36,408 nt of DNA from Silene noctiflora (Eukaryota; Streptophyta; Magnoliopsida; Caryophyllales; Caryophyllaceae). A program made the position numbers and the translations under genes. The first letter of the stretch is position 1. Each line of letters starts with the position of its first letter. The DNA lies in contig VHZZ01002711.1 of assembly GCA_009801015.1 (NCBI GenBank), positions 9,457 through 45,864 on the forward strand, read 5' to 3'. Positions 1 to 9,554 of this stretch are shown here, one piece after another. Below the pieces are notes generated by a model. That model was not told the origin of the DNA. It was given only the letters and a program-made list of their open reading frames with translations, and made no database searches.

Positions 1-880
1 CTCAAGTTCGAGTTCAATGAGTTTGACAAGCCCAAGTAATGACGAGAGATGCGTGATTGTGTTGCATAATTTGATTTTTATGAACAAGAATCTCATATTC
101 NTGTTGCATTAAAATCTCTTACTTATTATGGACTCGGGTTGTGGTTCCGAGTTGGATATCGTCTTTACTCACTAGAGTATTCAAATGGTGGTGGTTGGAG
201 ATCTATGATTTTGCTGGTGCGTCGATTGTTGGTCCTGCTGCGGTGGACTGCCTCTGATGCTGGGCTGCTCGACGGTGATCGAAGGATAGTAAGGGAGATA
301 CCGACTACGGGAGTGCAGCAGTGCAAGCTCGGAGATGGAGGCAATGTTGCTACTGGTTCGTTCTATTGAGGCGGGAAAAAGAATTCAATGGTCGAAACTA
401 GATGAGTCGTGATGTGTAGATGGTGACTGAAATGCTGATGAATCTTCACGCTATATAGGGGCACAAACAAAATCAATTTGGTTGGAGCTGATAATACAAA
501 GATGAGCTACGCCTTTCTCGTTAAGTAACTGGGTGTAAGATAATGTAAAGTGAAGGAAGATGAGTATCGAATGCTCCTTGATGACAAAAGACTCTGATGA
601 CATCAAAGCTACAAATAAACATGTGGTATAATCTTGTTTTAGGAAAATAATGCAGGAAACACCCATGTGGAGTGGTCTTAGGGTACTATTTAAGTAGGAG
701 TAGCAATCATAATACGCTCTTTGACTCTCTTGTCCTCCATGATTTGTAACTTTCTAAGGACCTTATTACATTTTTTTAGATTTGTTTTACCAATAATAAT
801 TTAATAATGATATATAATAACAACAATAATCCTATTAAGTTTTTTCTTTTCTAGTAAAACAAATAAGTTTATTACTTATA
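1..880. other. Unassigned sequence at left edge
   Basis: No recognisable gene. The first 39 bases read on the plus strand as an open stretch ending in a stop (last residues FNEFDKPK), which could be the tail of a coding region lying outside the window, but it is too short to assign. Short open frames at 139-369 (plus) and 451-666 (minus) have no recognisable domain and look like chance. There is an ambiguous base at 101. Confidence 0.5.
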
Positions 881-1110
881 TGTATCTAGCAAGTTACGGG
901 TATGTATCTAATAACTTAGAGAGGTGTATCTAGCTAACTAAAGGTTTGTATTTAGTAACTTAAAGAAGTGTATCTAACTAGCTAAAGATATGTATCTAGT
1001 AAGTAAAAGAAGTGTATCTAACAAGCTAAAGGTATGTATCTAGTACCATAAAGGAGTGTATCTAGCAAACTAAAGATATGTATCTAGTAACTTAAAAGGA
1101 GTGTATCTAT
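881..1110. repeat. 22-bp minisatellite, block 1 (about 11 copies)
   Basis: About eleven tandem units of roughly 20-24 bp, each beginning TGTATCTAG or a close variant. Two subtypes alternate, one like TGTATCTAGTAACTTAAAGGAG and one like TGTATCTAGCTAACTAAAGG, so the higher-order unit is a dimer of about 44 bp. The array ends where the unit decays into a GC-richer spacer (1111-1292). Confidence 0.9.
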
Positions 1111-1292
1111 CCTAAAGTAGGATGAGAAAGCGTTTAAGGTTAATTTAGGCGGCCCGCGCCAACCCTAACCATTTCCCTTATTATCGAAACGGTAATGCAA
1201 CAAAAAACTAAACTCTAATAATATAAGTTGAACCCTATCCGAGGGGAAATGAGATCAAAGAGGGGGACGGGTATTCGTAAGTAGAGGTGAAG

Positions 1293-1375
1293 TGTATCTG
1301 ACCAGCTAGATGTATGTATCTAGAAACTTAAATAAGTGTATCTAGTTAGCTAAAGGTTTGTATTTAGAAACTTGT
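1293..1375. repeat. 22-bp minisatellite, block 2 (about 4 copies)
   Basis: Four further units of the same TGTATCTAG-type repeat, again alternating between the two subtypes, separated from block 1 by a 182-bp non-repeat spacer. The spacer (1111-1292) includes a short GC-rich patch and a run of G (about 1261-1271) and has no coding signal. The two blocks look like one array split by an insertion or replacement. Confidence 0.85.
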
Positions 1376-1925
1376 AGGATAAAGTTGAGGTAACACGTAG
1401 TAGAATAAAGTTATTTCCGAACATCCTTTCTATCTCACACAGATTTATCACATTTCACCCTACATAGTTGTTATAGTCGCTAAATTGCTTAATTCGTACA
1501 TTTCACCCATTAGAATTGTCATTGTAAATCTGCCTTCCTAAAATTGAATTATAATGCAAAGCGATTCTTATGGGGACACTAATATTTGACCAAATTTATT
1601 ATGAAAATGACGTCCAACGTTTAATTTTGCAATGGATTACACTAGTATGAGTCAACCGAAACTTAAGCAACTTTAATCCCACTAAAAAGCAAAGAAACTT
1701 TAATCGCACTAAAAAGCAAACAATTATTAATCTTGGTCAAATACATCTAAACGTTTTGGAGGATAAAAAGAATATTGAATACTTACAATTTTTTTTAAAA
1801 GAAGAATATTGAACAATACATTTTTTACCATCATCTATACATTTAGAATAATACCGAAAAGGGGTGAGATCTCGTATGAACTTGAATCCAATACGAATTA
1901 TACAAACTACATAGATACGCAAATC
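1376..1925. other. Unassigned AT-rich sequence with a short direct duplication
   Basis: No gene is seen. The only structure is a 26-bp sequence at 1669-1694 repeated at 1696-1721 with one mismatch (AACTTTAATCCCACTAAAAA in the first copy, CGC for CCC in the second). Overlapping short open frames on both strands around 1737-2081 carry no recognisable domain. Confidence 0.5.
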
Positions 1926-1990
1926 AATACTACTAGATACACGTATAATTATTGCCAGATACATAAATCATACATGTATCTAGTAGTATT
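1926..1990. repeat. Inverted repeat with 20-bp arms
   Basis: Left arm 1926-1945 (AATACTACTAGATACACGTA) pairs with right arm 1971-1990 with one mismatch in 20, leaving a 25-nt AT-rich loop. The right arm contains the TGTATCTAG core of the minisatellite at 881-1375, and TGTATCT recurs at about 20-bp spacing just downstream, so the hairpin was probably built from inverted copies of the same repeat. Confidence 0.8.
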
Positions 1991-2040
1991 CGTACATGTA
2001 TCTGTATTAGTACTTCATGTATCCACCCCCAAACTACGAA

Positions 2041-2101
2041 CTACCACCACTACCATCAACCACCAACCACCCTACCACTAACCACCACCACCAACCACTC
2101 C
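2041..2101. repeat. ACC/CCA-rich low-complexity tract
   Basis: About 60 bases dominated by imperfect ACC and AACCACC triplet-like units on the plus strand. It is simple sequence with no sign of function. Confidence 0.7.
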
Positions 2102-2764
2102 AACTGCCTCCTTACGACAACACCTGCGTCAACCCAGACCCTCGTCGGTGACATTACTGACGCCTAGAAAATATCGACATCATTACCAACGCTGACCCCT
2201 ATTCTCTTTCCTGTGTCCCTATTTAGCTAGAGCTCCGCCGCCGACCCCTACTGGCTACAACAACTCCGACAAGCCACCGCCCTAACAACCGTTTGATTCA
2301 TTTTTCGTCATCAAAGACTTTTTTTGACTCTAACTCTTCCGATTTTTCCATTATTACACTTCTTTTTTCACAATTTTACTTTTTTTTAATAGATCTAAGA
2401 ATAAAATAATAATTGGGGACAAAATTTCACAAGAATTGCAATTATATGATTGATTTTTCGATGTAATAGTATATCTAACATTTGGTAAAAGAAACAACAT
2501 GAAACATAAAAAAAACGCACAAAATCATGCCAGAGTATGTTGATCGATTTTTCGGCAAGATGGTGTTGAACCTCCAACAATGGTATATTAGGCCCACGTG
2601 TTTGAGTAGTGGGTAATGTTAGGGAGACGGAGTATATAAGACTTTGATAATTTAGTTATGCGAAGGGATAAAGTGAATATTGGTACATGGAGTTTAATGT
2701 GTACCGTTGATTACTTTTATCCAATGGTCCTTCTTTAGTTCGTAAGTTCGCACGGGATCCTATT

Positions 2765-2770
<6 letters not shown>
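2102..2770. other. Unassigned sequence, possibly start of an LTR
   Basis: No gene is seen. The part after about 2580 includes a TATA-like GAGTATATAAGAC at about 2632 and may belong to the LTR that ends at 5526, but I could not identify that LTR's left end. The block around 2310-2400 is T-rich. Confidence 0.35.

Positions 2771-2853
<83 letters not shown>
2771..2853. repeat. Compound (TC)n-(TA)n microsatellite
   Basis: A (TC)n run of about 12 units (2771-2795) passes directly into an (AT)n run of about 29 units up to 2853. Length at such a locus is likely to vary between individuals and to be error-prone in assembly. Confidence 0.97.
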
Positions 2854-2857
<4 letters not shown>

Positions 2858-3107
2858 TGTTTAGGTGACGTTCGTGGAGACGTGTTTGATTATTATTGAT
2901 TGAGATTTGCTTGAGTATTTAACTGGAGTAATAGCAACGCTAATTGGATTATTGTTCTTTTTTTTTGGTGAAATGTGAGTTGCATTAAAATCTAAGTCTT
3001 CAAAAAAAAAAAGGCCACACCCAATACAAACTATCAATTTTAAGAATACCTCTAACTAAGAGACCTTCAACACATACTCCTACTACACTTATCAACCAGC
3101 AAACTAC

Positions 3108-4534
3108 TTACATAATGCCTAACTTAATACATAACATTTTATCAGAAAATTTCATACATCCAAAATTCAAGCCCTGAACCCTCATTTTGCACTCAGCTTG
3201 GACCTCTGGCAACACTTTCACTGGGTGCATAACATATCCTTCATTCCTGCAGAGGTTCCTATTAATCCAGATTCGATATTTGATAGCAGAGTGCATATCA
3301 GAAAACAACAACCTGCCGATACTAGAAAGATGCCTCATTCTCAAATATTGATAACAGTACTCAACCCAGGGATGCAAGACATTAGCCATTGTGACAAAAC
3401 CTGATAACATCTCTGAGCATAAATGCAGTCTACAAACAGATGACTATGGTTTTCCTCATCAACACCACAAAGGTAGCAAATTTTATTATCAGTAATCCCC
3501 ATACGACAAAGCTTATCCAAAGTAAGCAATCTCTCCTTCTTAATTAACCAGAGTATAAAACTATGCTTAGGAATAATAAACTTGTTCCAAATCTCAGTGA
3601 ACCAAGGAACCCTTGCAGCAGTAGACCCAGGATGCAACCAAGTATAACCAGCAGCAATGGAATACTCCTGATCTTCACCCAAACATTTACTGTTATGATA
3701 AGCAGGTTTCATAATTTCCTTGACAGCACATATACTTCTCCAAGACCATGAACTATTATTAGTTGGGGTGTAATCCAAGAAAGGAGTCCCCTTCATATAA
3801 ATACAATCAATCCATTTAATCCAGAGATGGTCTTTTTTGGACACAATCCACCAGACTAGTTTCCCAATTACTGCAGTGTTCCATATTCTGTTGTCCACTA
3901 AGCCAAGGCCACCAGCTGTTTTACCATGGCAGAGGACATCCCAGGATACCAGAGGAGCCTTAGAATACTTATCACTGCCTTCCCATAAAAAGTTCCTGCA
4001 CAAGGCCCTAATTCTATCCAAGATAGCAACATGAAGGATGAAAATTTAAGCCCAATAATTACGTAAGGTAGCTAGAACAGACTTCACCAATACCAGTCTG
4101 CCAGAATAGGAGTTTTTCCTACTATTCCACCCCCTAATTATGGTCTCCATCTTCTCCACAATGACATTGCAATCCAATTTACATAGTCTCTTGTGAGAAA
4201 TTTTGACCCCTAGATACTTAAAAGGAAGGGAGCCTTTGACAAATCCAGTATAATCTAGAATAGTTTGAACAAGGGAAGGCTCAAGGCCATTAAAGATCAT
4301 ATCAGACTTCTCAGCACTTATAGTTAAACCAGAAGCATTAGAAAAACATTTGAACACCTCCATGATTGACACAGCAGATCTCAGGTCTCCTTTACAAAAT
4401 AATAGTAAGTCACCAGCAAACAATAGGTGCATAAGTTTCAATGGTTTACACAAAGAGTGAAATTTAAACCCAGGAAACCTACTCACTTCCTCAAGCAATC
4501 TGCTCAGATACTCCATACACAGAGTAAAAAGCAA
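3108..4534 (-). pseudogene. LINE reverse transcriptase C-terminal part plus zf-RVT region, broken
   Basis: This is the C-terminal part of a plant non-LTR reverse transcriptase polyprotein. The first block (4534-4046) reads LLFTLCMEYLSRLL and then FAGDLLLF, where the catalytic YADD/FADD motif has lost its first aspartate to glycine. The conserved PFKYLGVKI and GRLVLVKSVL segments follow. A TAA codon at 4046-4048 stops the frame, but the same frame continues to 3341 with the zf-RVT module (FIIPKHSFILWL, then CYLCGVDEENHSHLFVDC). A frameshift near 3341-3410 moves the last block, which includes the typical C-terminal YRIWINRN motif, into another frame (to 3108). The endonuclease and most of the RT are absent through truncation. 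It cannot be active. Confidence 0.92.
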
Positions 4535-4555
4535 TTGTGCAATTGCTTTTTACTC
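4522..4555. repeat. Perfect 34-bp inverted repeat at LINE 5' junction
   Basis: GAGTAAAAAGCAATTG (4522-4537), a 2-nt spacer TG, then its exact reverse complement (4540-4555). The left arm is LINE coding sequence; the right arm is an inverted copy placed at the truncated 5' end. This is the kind of fold-back expected when the nascent cDNA switches strand during 5'-end joining. Confidence 0.95.
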
Positions 4556-4614
4556 AACTATTTAATTGGATTATTGTTAAAAGGTAGGGATTATCCTACT
4601 CAACTATTTAATTG
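4551..4614. repeat. 18-bp direct repeat flanking the LINE 5' target duplication
   Basis: TACTCAACTATTTAATTG occurs at 4551-4568 and again at 4597-4614. The first copy spans the junction between the fold-back and the right target duplication, so the non-LINE filler there appears to have been copied from the downstream target sequence. Confidence 0.85.
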
Positions 4615-5526
4615 TGGAATTGTAATTATTAGTGAACATATATTGTTTTTGGAATATTGTGATTGCGATTATACGGGGTTGAGATTATGATGTTGGAGTC
4701 GTTATGAGTATATTGAGAATTTGGATGTTGTTGAGTCGAGGATGGTTATTTTATTTGAAGGGACTGATGTACTGATAGTCCTTGTGAGTTATATATTGAA
4801 GGGACTGCTATACCGCTAGTCCTTGGTTGTTATTTTAAGGGACCGATATACCGCTAGTCCTTGTGTTTTATTGAAGGGACCGGTCTAAGCAACCGCTAGT
4901 CCTTGTAGCGTCAATTGATCACTGTCCGTCCCTCATAGTCTCTTCTCTAGTAGGCTCACTACTAGAGAGATGTGCACATTCGGAGCTGAGGAAGCGTTAA
5001 GACGGAGTTTGGAGGAGTGGGTGTGATTGAAGTATGTTGTGGACGGACGAATGTTATGGGTGCTATCGTAATCTGTGATTTTTATAACTGAGCTGGATTT
5101 ATTATTATTGTGTTAACATTGTAGTCTTTATTTCCGTTGTTAATCATGTTGTTGGTTTAGTCTCTACTCAACCTCGTGGTTGACCGTGTATTCGTGAACA
5201 CCTGTGATGAACCAAATATTGGAGTGCATTTTGATTGACAAGTATTTGAGTTAGAGGACTTGGGAGCTTACGTGATGCAAGGCATGAGACCTTGGACCAT
5301 AGTTTCTATCTAGATCACTTAGTCGACTGGAATTTTATTTTTATGTATTTTATTTATTTCCGCTGCGTGGTAATTGTAATATTAAAAGTTTAAATTTAAT
5401 CAGTTTTATATAAAGTACTTTGATTTGTTTTACTTTGTTATTCACTGCCTCGGTTATTCCGAGATGGTAACAACTCCATTTATTTGGGAATGTCTAGCTA
5501 AAGACTCCCGAATAAATGGGGGTGTT
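4579..5526 (+). mobile_element. Gypsy-type LTR, 3' part (host of the LINE)
   Basis: The segment ends in GGGGGTGTTACA at 5526, the same terminal sequence type as the LTRs of elements A and C. Its last 80 bases resemble the end of A's LTR (CGGTTATTCCGAGATGGTAACA here, CGGGAAACCGAGTTGGTAGCA in A). The flank after it, TTATA, matches TTACA at the corresponding point of A's 3' LTR with one change, which suggests a 5-bp target duplication and insertion into A's 5' LTR. The left end is not identifiable. It may lie near 2580 with the LINE inserted in it, or the rest of the element may be outside the window. Family assignment is inference. Confidence 0.6.
4757..4906. repeat. Four tandem imperfect stem-loop repeats
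   Basis: Four units start near 4757, 4798, 4835 and 4873. Each has the form GAAGGGACyG, a variable loop, then CTAGTCCTTG, so each can fold on itself through GGGACT/AGTCC arms. Spacing is 37-41 bp. They lie within the LTR that ends at 5526. Confidence 0.8.
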
Positions 5527-6262
5527 ACATTATATGTGTATGTTGGTGGAGTTGTGGTGGTGTGAAGTTGGTGTTGTGAGTGAAGCGGTGCGAAAGACCG
5601 TCCTCACGCCCAGATTGCCCCTTAGAGTATCCCCACTTCAAGGGTGCTCGTTAATGGTCAGAGTTTATTTGGATTCGTGTTGCGATGCGAATATCGCAGG
5701 GGTCCGAGTCGCGAATCGGGCTCGGTATACCGTGTTGCGGATACCTTTCGGGTTGTTGGTGGCGATGTTGCGATGCCGTCACTGGGTTGAGGTGAAGTTG
5801 GAGTCGGAATTGGAGGAGGAGGTGTGATGTGTTCATGTTTCATTCATTTGCATTACATTTTTATTGTATCATTAACATTTGTATTATTGAGACTGATTGG
5901 TGTTGGTTCTGTGTCAAATTGTCTCCTCCTTTAATTGTGGTGGCCTGTGATGATCCATATGATATTTCCGGTGATATGAGGGAGCATTTAGATTGCAGTT
6001 TTTGGATTTGGTGATGAACAGGGATATGGGTCGAGCTATTGACATTTGGAGTCTAGTTGAACAGTTACACTATAATTGATATAGACCTTGTTAGAGTTGT
6101 TTATTATAGTTTGAGACTTTCTAAATTGTATAATTCGTTTTGTATTAATCACTAAACCTTGGACCTTAATAAATGTTTTTATTGGAGTTTTGATGCACTA
6201 CCTCGGGAAACCGAGTTGGTAGCACCCTCACTTGGCTTGGCGAAATAAGTGGGGGTGCTACA
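5527..6262 (+). repeat. Element A 5' LTR, 3' half only
   Basis: The sequence aligns with 13926-14167 and then with 22145-22656 of the 3' LTR. It ends GGGGGTGCTACA. About 940 bases of LTR present at the start of the 3' copy (12990-13925) are absent here, and the preceding DNA belongs to another LTR. Confidence 0.85.
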
Positions 6263-6533
6263 AAGTGTTATCAGCGCGACAATTTTGGAACATAAAACCA
6301 ATGAACCCAAATGAATATAGGAGTATTTAATAAAATAAACCTGAATAGATATACTAGGATCTTCGTTGGTACGGTTAAGTATACGTCCTTATCCGTACCA
6401 TGACCTCTTACTCTTAAACCAGTCACCACGTGATAAGAACTGAGTGTGGGTAGTTAGAGTGGATATCGTGTGTTTTAATATGACGTAGTAGTTATGTTAC
6501 GAGATTATGTTCATACATATGGTGGTGTAGAAT
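6263..6533 (+). other. Element A interior, left piece (non-coding)
   Basis: No coding domain is seen. The stretch from AACCAGTCACC to GTGTTTTAATATG (about 6418-6482) is recognisably homologous to the corresponding leader of element C on the minus strand (around 20050-20110), which ties the two families together. Confidence 0.7.
6266..6277 (+). promoter_or_regulatory. Element A primer-binding site (tRNA-iMet type)
   Basis: TGTTATCAGCGC starts three bases after the LTR end and differs at two positions from TGGTATCAGAGC, the usual plant initiator-Met primer site seen in element C of this window. Confidence 0.85.
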
Positions 6534-7035
6534 TGTAGATACCTTATCTGCGGGACCCAAACTAACACTCGATGATTATCGGACTACAACATGTCTCGGA
6601 ATCGCAACGCCTAAGCGACATTTAGTATGATAGTGCGTTAGAAAGCTTAAAAAACAATTTCGAAAATGAAAAACATTTTAAAAATACCTGGAATGTTTTA
6701 TACACGACGACGGCGTCAGAATGACACTAATTAGAGTCAAATCTGACTCTGAGACCAAAACCGACTCAAAATTCGAAACCCGACTCAACCAAATTCATAG
6801 CTGAGTACAACACATAAATGACTCACCCTAAAAAAACACCTAAATACTAGGTTACACGGTTTTAAGGTTGTTACCACAAAACATGTCCAACAAAACATAG
6901 GATAGAACAAAAAATTAAAATTTGCGAAAAGGACCGGACAACCTTCCATTCCAGCAACACTCGCGCCCTTAGTGACCTCTTCCCAGACCACGTCGCCAAA
7001 AACCAACCCCAAGTAACCAACACCACACGATCTTC

Positions 7036-7043
7036 TATAAATA
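7036..7043 (+). promoter_or_regulatory. TATA box of solo LTR
   Basis: TATAAATA followed by CC, about 500 bases after the LTR start, in the same local context as the TATA box of the Tat LTR at 24479. Confidence 0.7.
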
Positions 7044-7658
7044 CCTCTTTTCGTGCCTCATTTTAGGGTACGCGAGAGTCCATCCCCTCTTTTCTCCCTT
7101 AAAATTCTTGATTCGACTTCTTAAGTAAAAAATCGACGCATGTTTTGGACCTAACGATCCAAAATACGAGCTTTACACACTTTGTTTGGTACCGTCATCG
7201 TGCATAAAAACACTTACCGACCATTTCGACCAACGACACTTAATCAACACTAAAAGAAACACTCTCTTATAAACTTTGGCTTTCAAATTGAGGTTTCTGA
7301 CTCGCAAGAATACACTTTGTCAAGATTTCTCATTAGCAAACCGAACATGTACGTATGAGGGTGTAATTAACTCATTTACTTCATTTTTTTTAATGTTTTC
7401 ATGACATAACAAACATAAACAATGCAGAACACGATTCAAACATGGAAAGATCGAGCTAAAACCCTATTTTAGTCTGAGACAAGAGCTCCTTGTGTCGCCA
7501 CCTGACCCGCTCTCCTAAGGGCTTCTCAGCCTTAGTCCATACGTGTTTGATTTCATCATCTCTTAAACATTTTCTTTTATTTCTTTCTATTTTTTTACGG
7601 TTTTCACCGGTTTGTTTTATTTTCGTACAATTTATTTTTTAAGTATTTTTGAAAATCA

Positions 7659-8026
7659 TCCTTGGTTAAATTATACCATGATGGGTTATTAGTGTTTCGA
7701 TGAGATTTGGTTAATAACAAATTTATTAGCATTTGAACACCCTTTTCTCTTATGTTTCTCATTTATTTATATTTGCAAGCACTTGGTCACATCCTTGTTC
7801 ATCCTTGATTAATACATACCATGTCGGTTAAATCCAAGTACGATAATACATGTCGACTAGTTACAAAGCAATGAACTTAACATATTTAGTTCATATCAAA
7901 CCCTTTTCCATCTTTATTTTCTCTTATTTCCACACTTTTTTTTCTTTATCTTGGCCATATTGTGCATCACCCTTGGTGAACACAAATATCATGCCGATTT
8001 AACTCGAGCACGATGATAAAACGGCT
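7659..8026 (+). repeat. Diverged internal repeats in the solo LTR
   Basis: Three imperfect copies of a segment like CATCCTTGGTTAA, then CATGTCGGTTAAATCCAAG and an ACGATAATA tail, start near 7659, 7800 and 7969. The first copy is partial. They are old internal duplications of the LTR. Confidence 0.6.
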
Positions 8027-9365
8027 GAGAATACATATTTTACACTTTTTAATTATAAACTATTCATGCCAAACTTGGAAATATGAGTCCGACGACGAAT
8101 ATTACTAACATAATATTAATTGTCTCGAGTCATGCACGCGACACCCCATTTACTTAGCATAAACACGATTTTAACAACCAGGAGGCACCTGTTGGACCGC
8201 ACCATGGCTCGCTCCCCAAGAGGCTGCCTGTTTTCAACTTTCAAAACCTGACCAGAGCCCTTTGCATCGCCAATAGTCTCGCGCCCCTAGGGGTAGTCTG
8301 ATGCTGCTCTTTCATTCCATTCAAACACTTGTCCAGGACGTTCCCGATTATGGTTAATTCGAATGCATTGTGGATCACATTAACGAGTTAACACCACTTT
8401 TACATTTCATCACTTGACGTCTTTTAACAAATGGATCATGTTAAGGACCATAAACCGAATTTGGTAAATGGATGTTTAATTTCTGTCTTGCATGCAAATC
8501 AATTTTAAATCCAACTTCGACATCAATTTCTTGATATTTGGATAAACAAACCGACTTAGCAAATATTCAAATGTTAGGTAAACTATTGGATGCATATTCA
8601 TGAATTCAACTCATTTTATCAACTCATGCACTTAGTAACCATGATCGTTCAGTAGAGGCCGCTAGAGCGGGCGAGATTAGGTGTTCGATTAAAGAGCTTC
8701 CCAATACATACCCTCGCCCCTTACTCAAAACCTTTGGATAGTGAACAACCTTATCCATGGCAACGAGAGTTATTCTAGGCATAAAATGCTAAAGAGGGGA
8801 CGAGTCCTTATCTTTAGTATCTATGTCAATCACTGCTTCATGCTTTGTTTGACCAAGGTATAAAGTGGATCTCGAACGGTGTCCAAGCACTCCACAATTG
8901 TGTGGTGGCAACTCCGCATATCTTTTGCTCGTTTCAAGGCCTTCATCGAGACGAAACAGTCCGATCTAAAATGATCTGTCCGAAAGCATTCTCACGTCTC
9001 CGAGCGTGGCTTTTCAGACCGTCACACGTCTGCAGGCTGGCGTACGAGTGGCTCATGTCCACAGGCAGTCATGATTGAGAATAAAGTATGATGGAATGAT
9101 TGTATTGCTAGCTTACATACATGTGATGTTAATTAATGAGAAAGAGCATAATGATATGAAAAGTGAGGTGGATAATCTTTTGAAGTTGAATATGCTTTAG
9201 TATAATGATTAAATATGTTTTTTCATGATAAATAGAATGGAAATGTGTATCGTTATTATAAATATTTATGGCGATATACCGTTGCGTCGTGGGTAGGAAC
9301 ACGTGAATAGGCTTATTTGGTATTTGTCATACGTGAAATGTGTACTTGTTGGGATTTATTACAGT

Positions 9366-9554
9366 AATCGATTGAGTAAGCTTAGAGACTCGCCCGAGTG
9401 GAGGTCACTCGACTGAGTAGGCTAGGTACTCGACCGAGTGAGCTATATGGTGTGTTTAGAGTGGCCTATGGAAGTATGCACTCGACCGAGTGTGTCAGGG
9501 GACTTGACCGAGTAGGCATGACTCGACCGAGTGACCCTTAGCACTCGATTGAGT
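9366..9554 (+). repeat. ACTCGACCGAGT array 1 (8 copies)
   Basis: Eight 12-bp near-palindromes start at 9366, 9388, 9407, 9428, 9480, 9502, 9521 and 9543. Four are exactly ACTCGACCGAGT or one base away (CCC, CTG variants). The others, such as AATCGATTGAGT and ACTTGACCGAGT, mostly differ by C-to-T or G-to-A. Start-to-start spacing is 19-22 bp except for one 52-bp gap. The array lies in the interior of element A, not in an LTR. Confidence 0.95.

Larger units (their letters stand above)
2957..4562 (-). mobile_element. 5'-truncated plant L1-type LINE with perfect 16-bp target duplication
   Basis: The element lies between two perfect copies of TAATTGGATTATTGTT (2941-2956 and 4563-4578). On the minus strand it ends in a short poly(A), seen as T9 at 2958-2966, directly beside the left copy, as expected for target-primed reverse transcription. 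Only the end of the reverse transcriptase and the C-terminal region remain, so it is strongly 5' truncated, which is usual for LINEs. The 5' junction is not clean: a 34-bp inverted repeat (4522-4555) and a filler copied from nearby target DNA lie between element and target duplication. Confidence 0.93.
6534..9077 (+). mobile_element. Solo LTR related to the Tat-lineage LTR at 23529
   Basis: The insert begins TGTAGATACC and is flanked by AGAAT at 6529-6533 and 9078-9082. Near the start, AACACTCGATGAT followed by GGAC and AACATGT is shared with the Tat LTR beginning at 23529 (TGTTGATACC). A TATA box in a TATAAATACC context at 7036 matches that of the same LTR at 24479. No internal domain is present. 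The right end reads CATGATTG rather than ending in CA, so the right boundary rests on the target duplication alone. Weak open frames (6785-7012 minus, 8845-9078 plus) have no recognisable domain. Confidence 0.72.

Noticed and set aside
139..369. 76-codon open frame near the left edge
   Set aside because: No recognisable domain, no supporting neighbour and no homologue within the window.
1158..1168. Telomere-like AACCCTAACC
   Set aside because: Only a single partial unit; no tandem telomeric array.
4932..4975. Inverted repeat CTCTAGTAG-GCTCA-CTACTAGAG as a terminator
   Set aside because: It lies within an LTR, has no T-run and no gene context; bacterial-type terminators do not apply in plant nuclear DNA.
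8845..9078. 77-codon open frame at the end of the solo LTR, near a GGTGGCAACTCC sequence that resembles a Tat-type primer site
   Set aside because: If the insert is a solo LTR there should be no primer site, the match is imperfect (GGCAACTCC versus GGCGACTCT), and the open frame has no domain; I cannot support either as functional.
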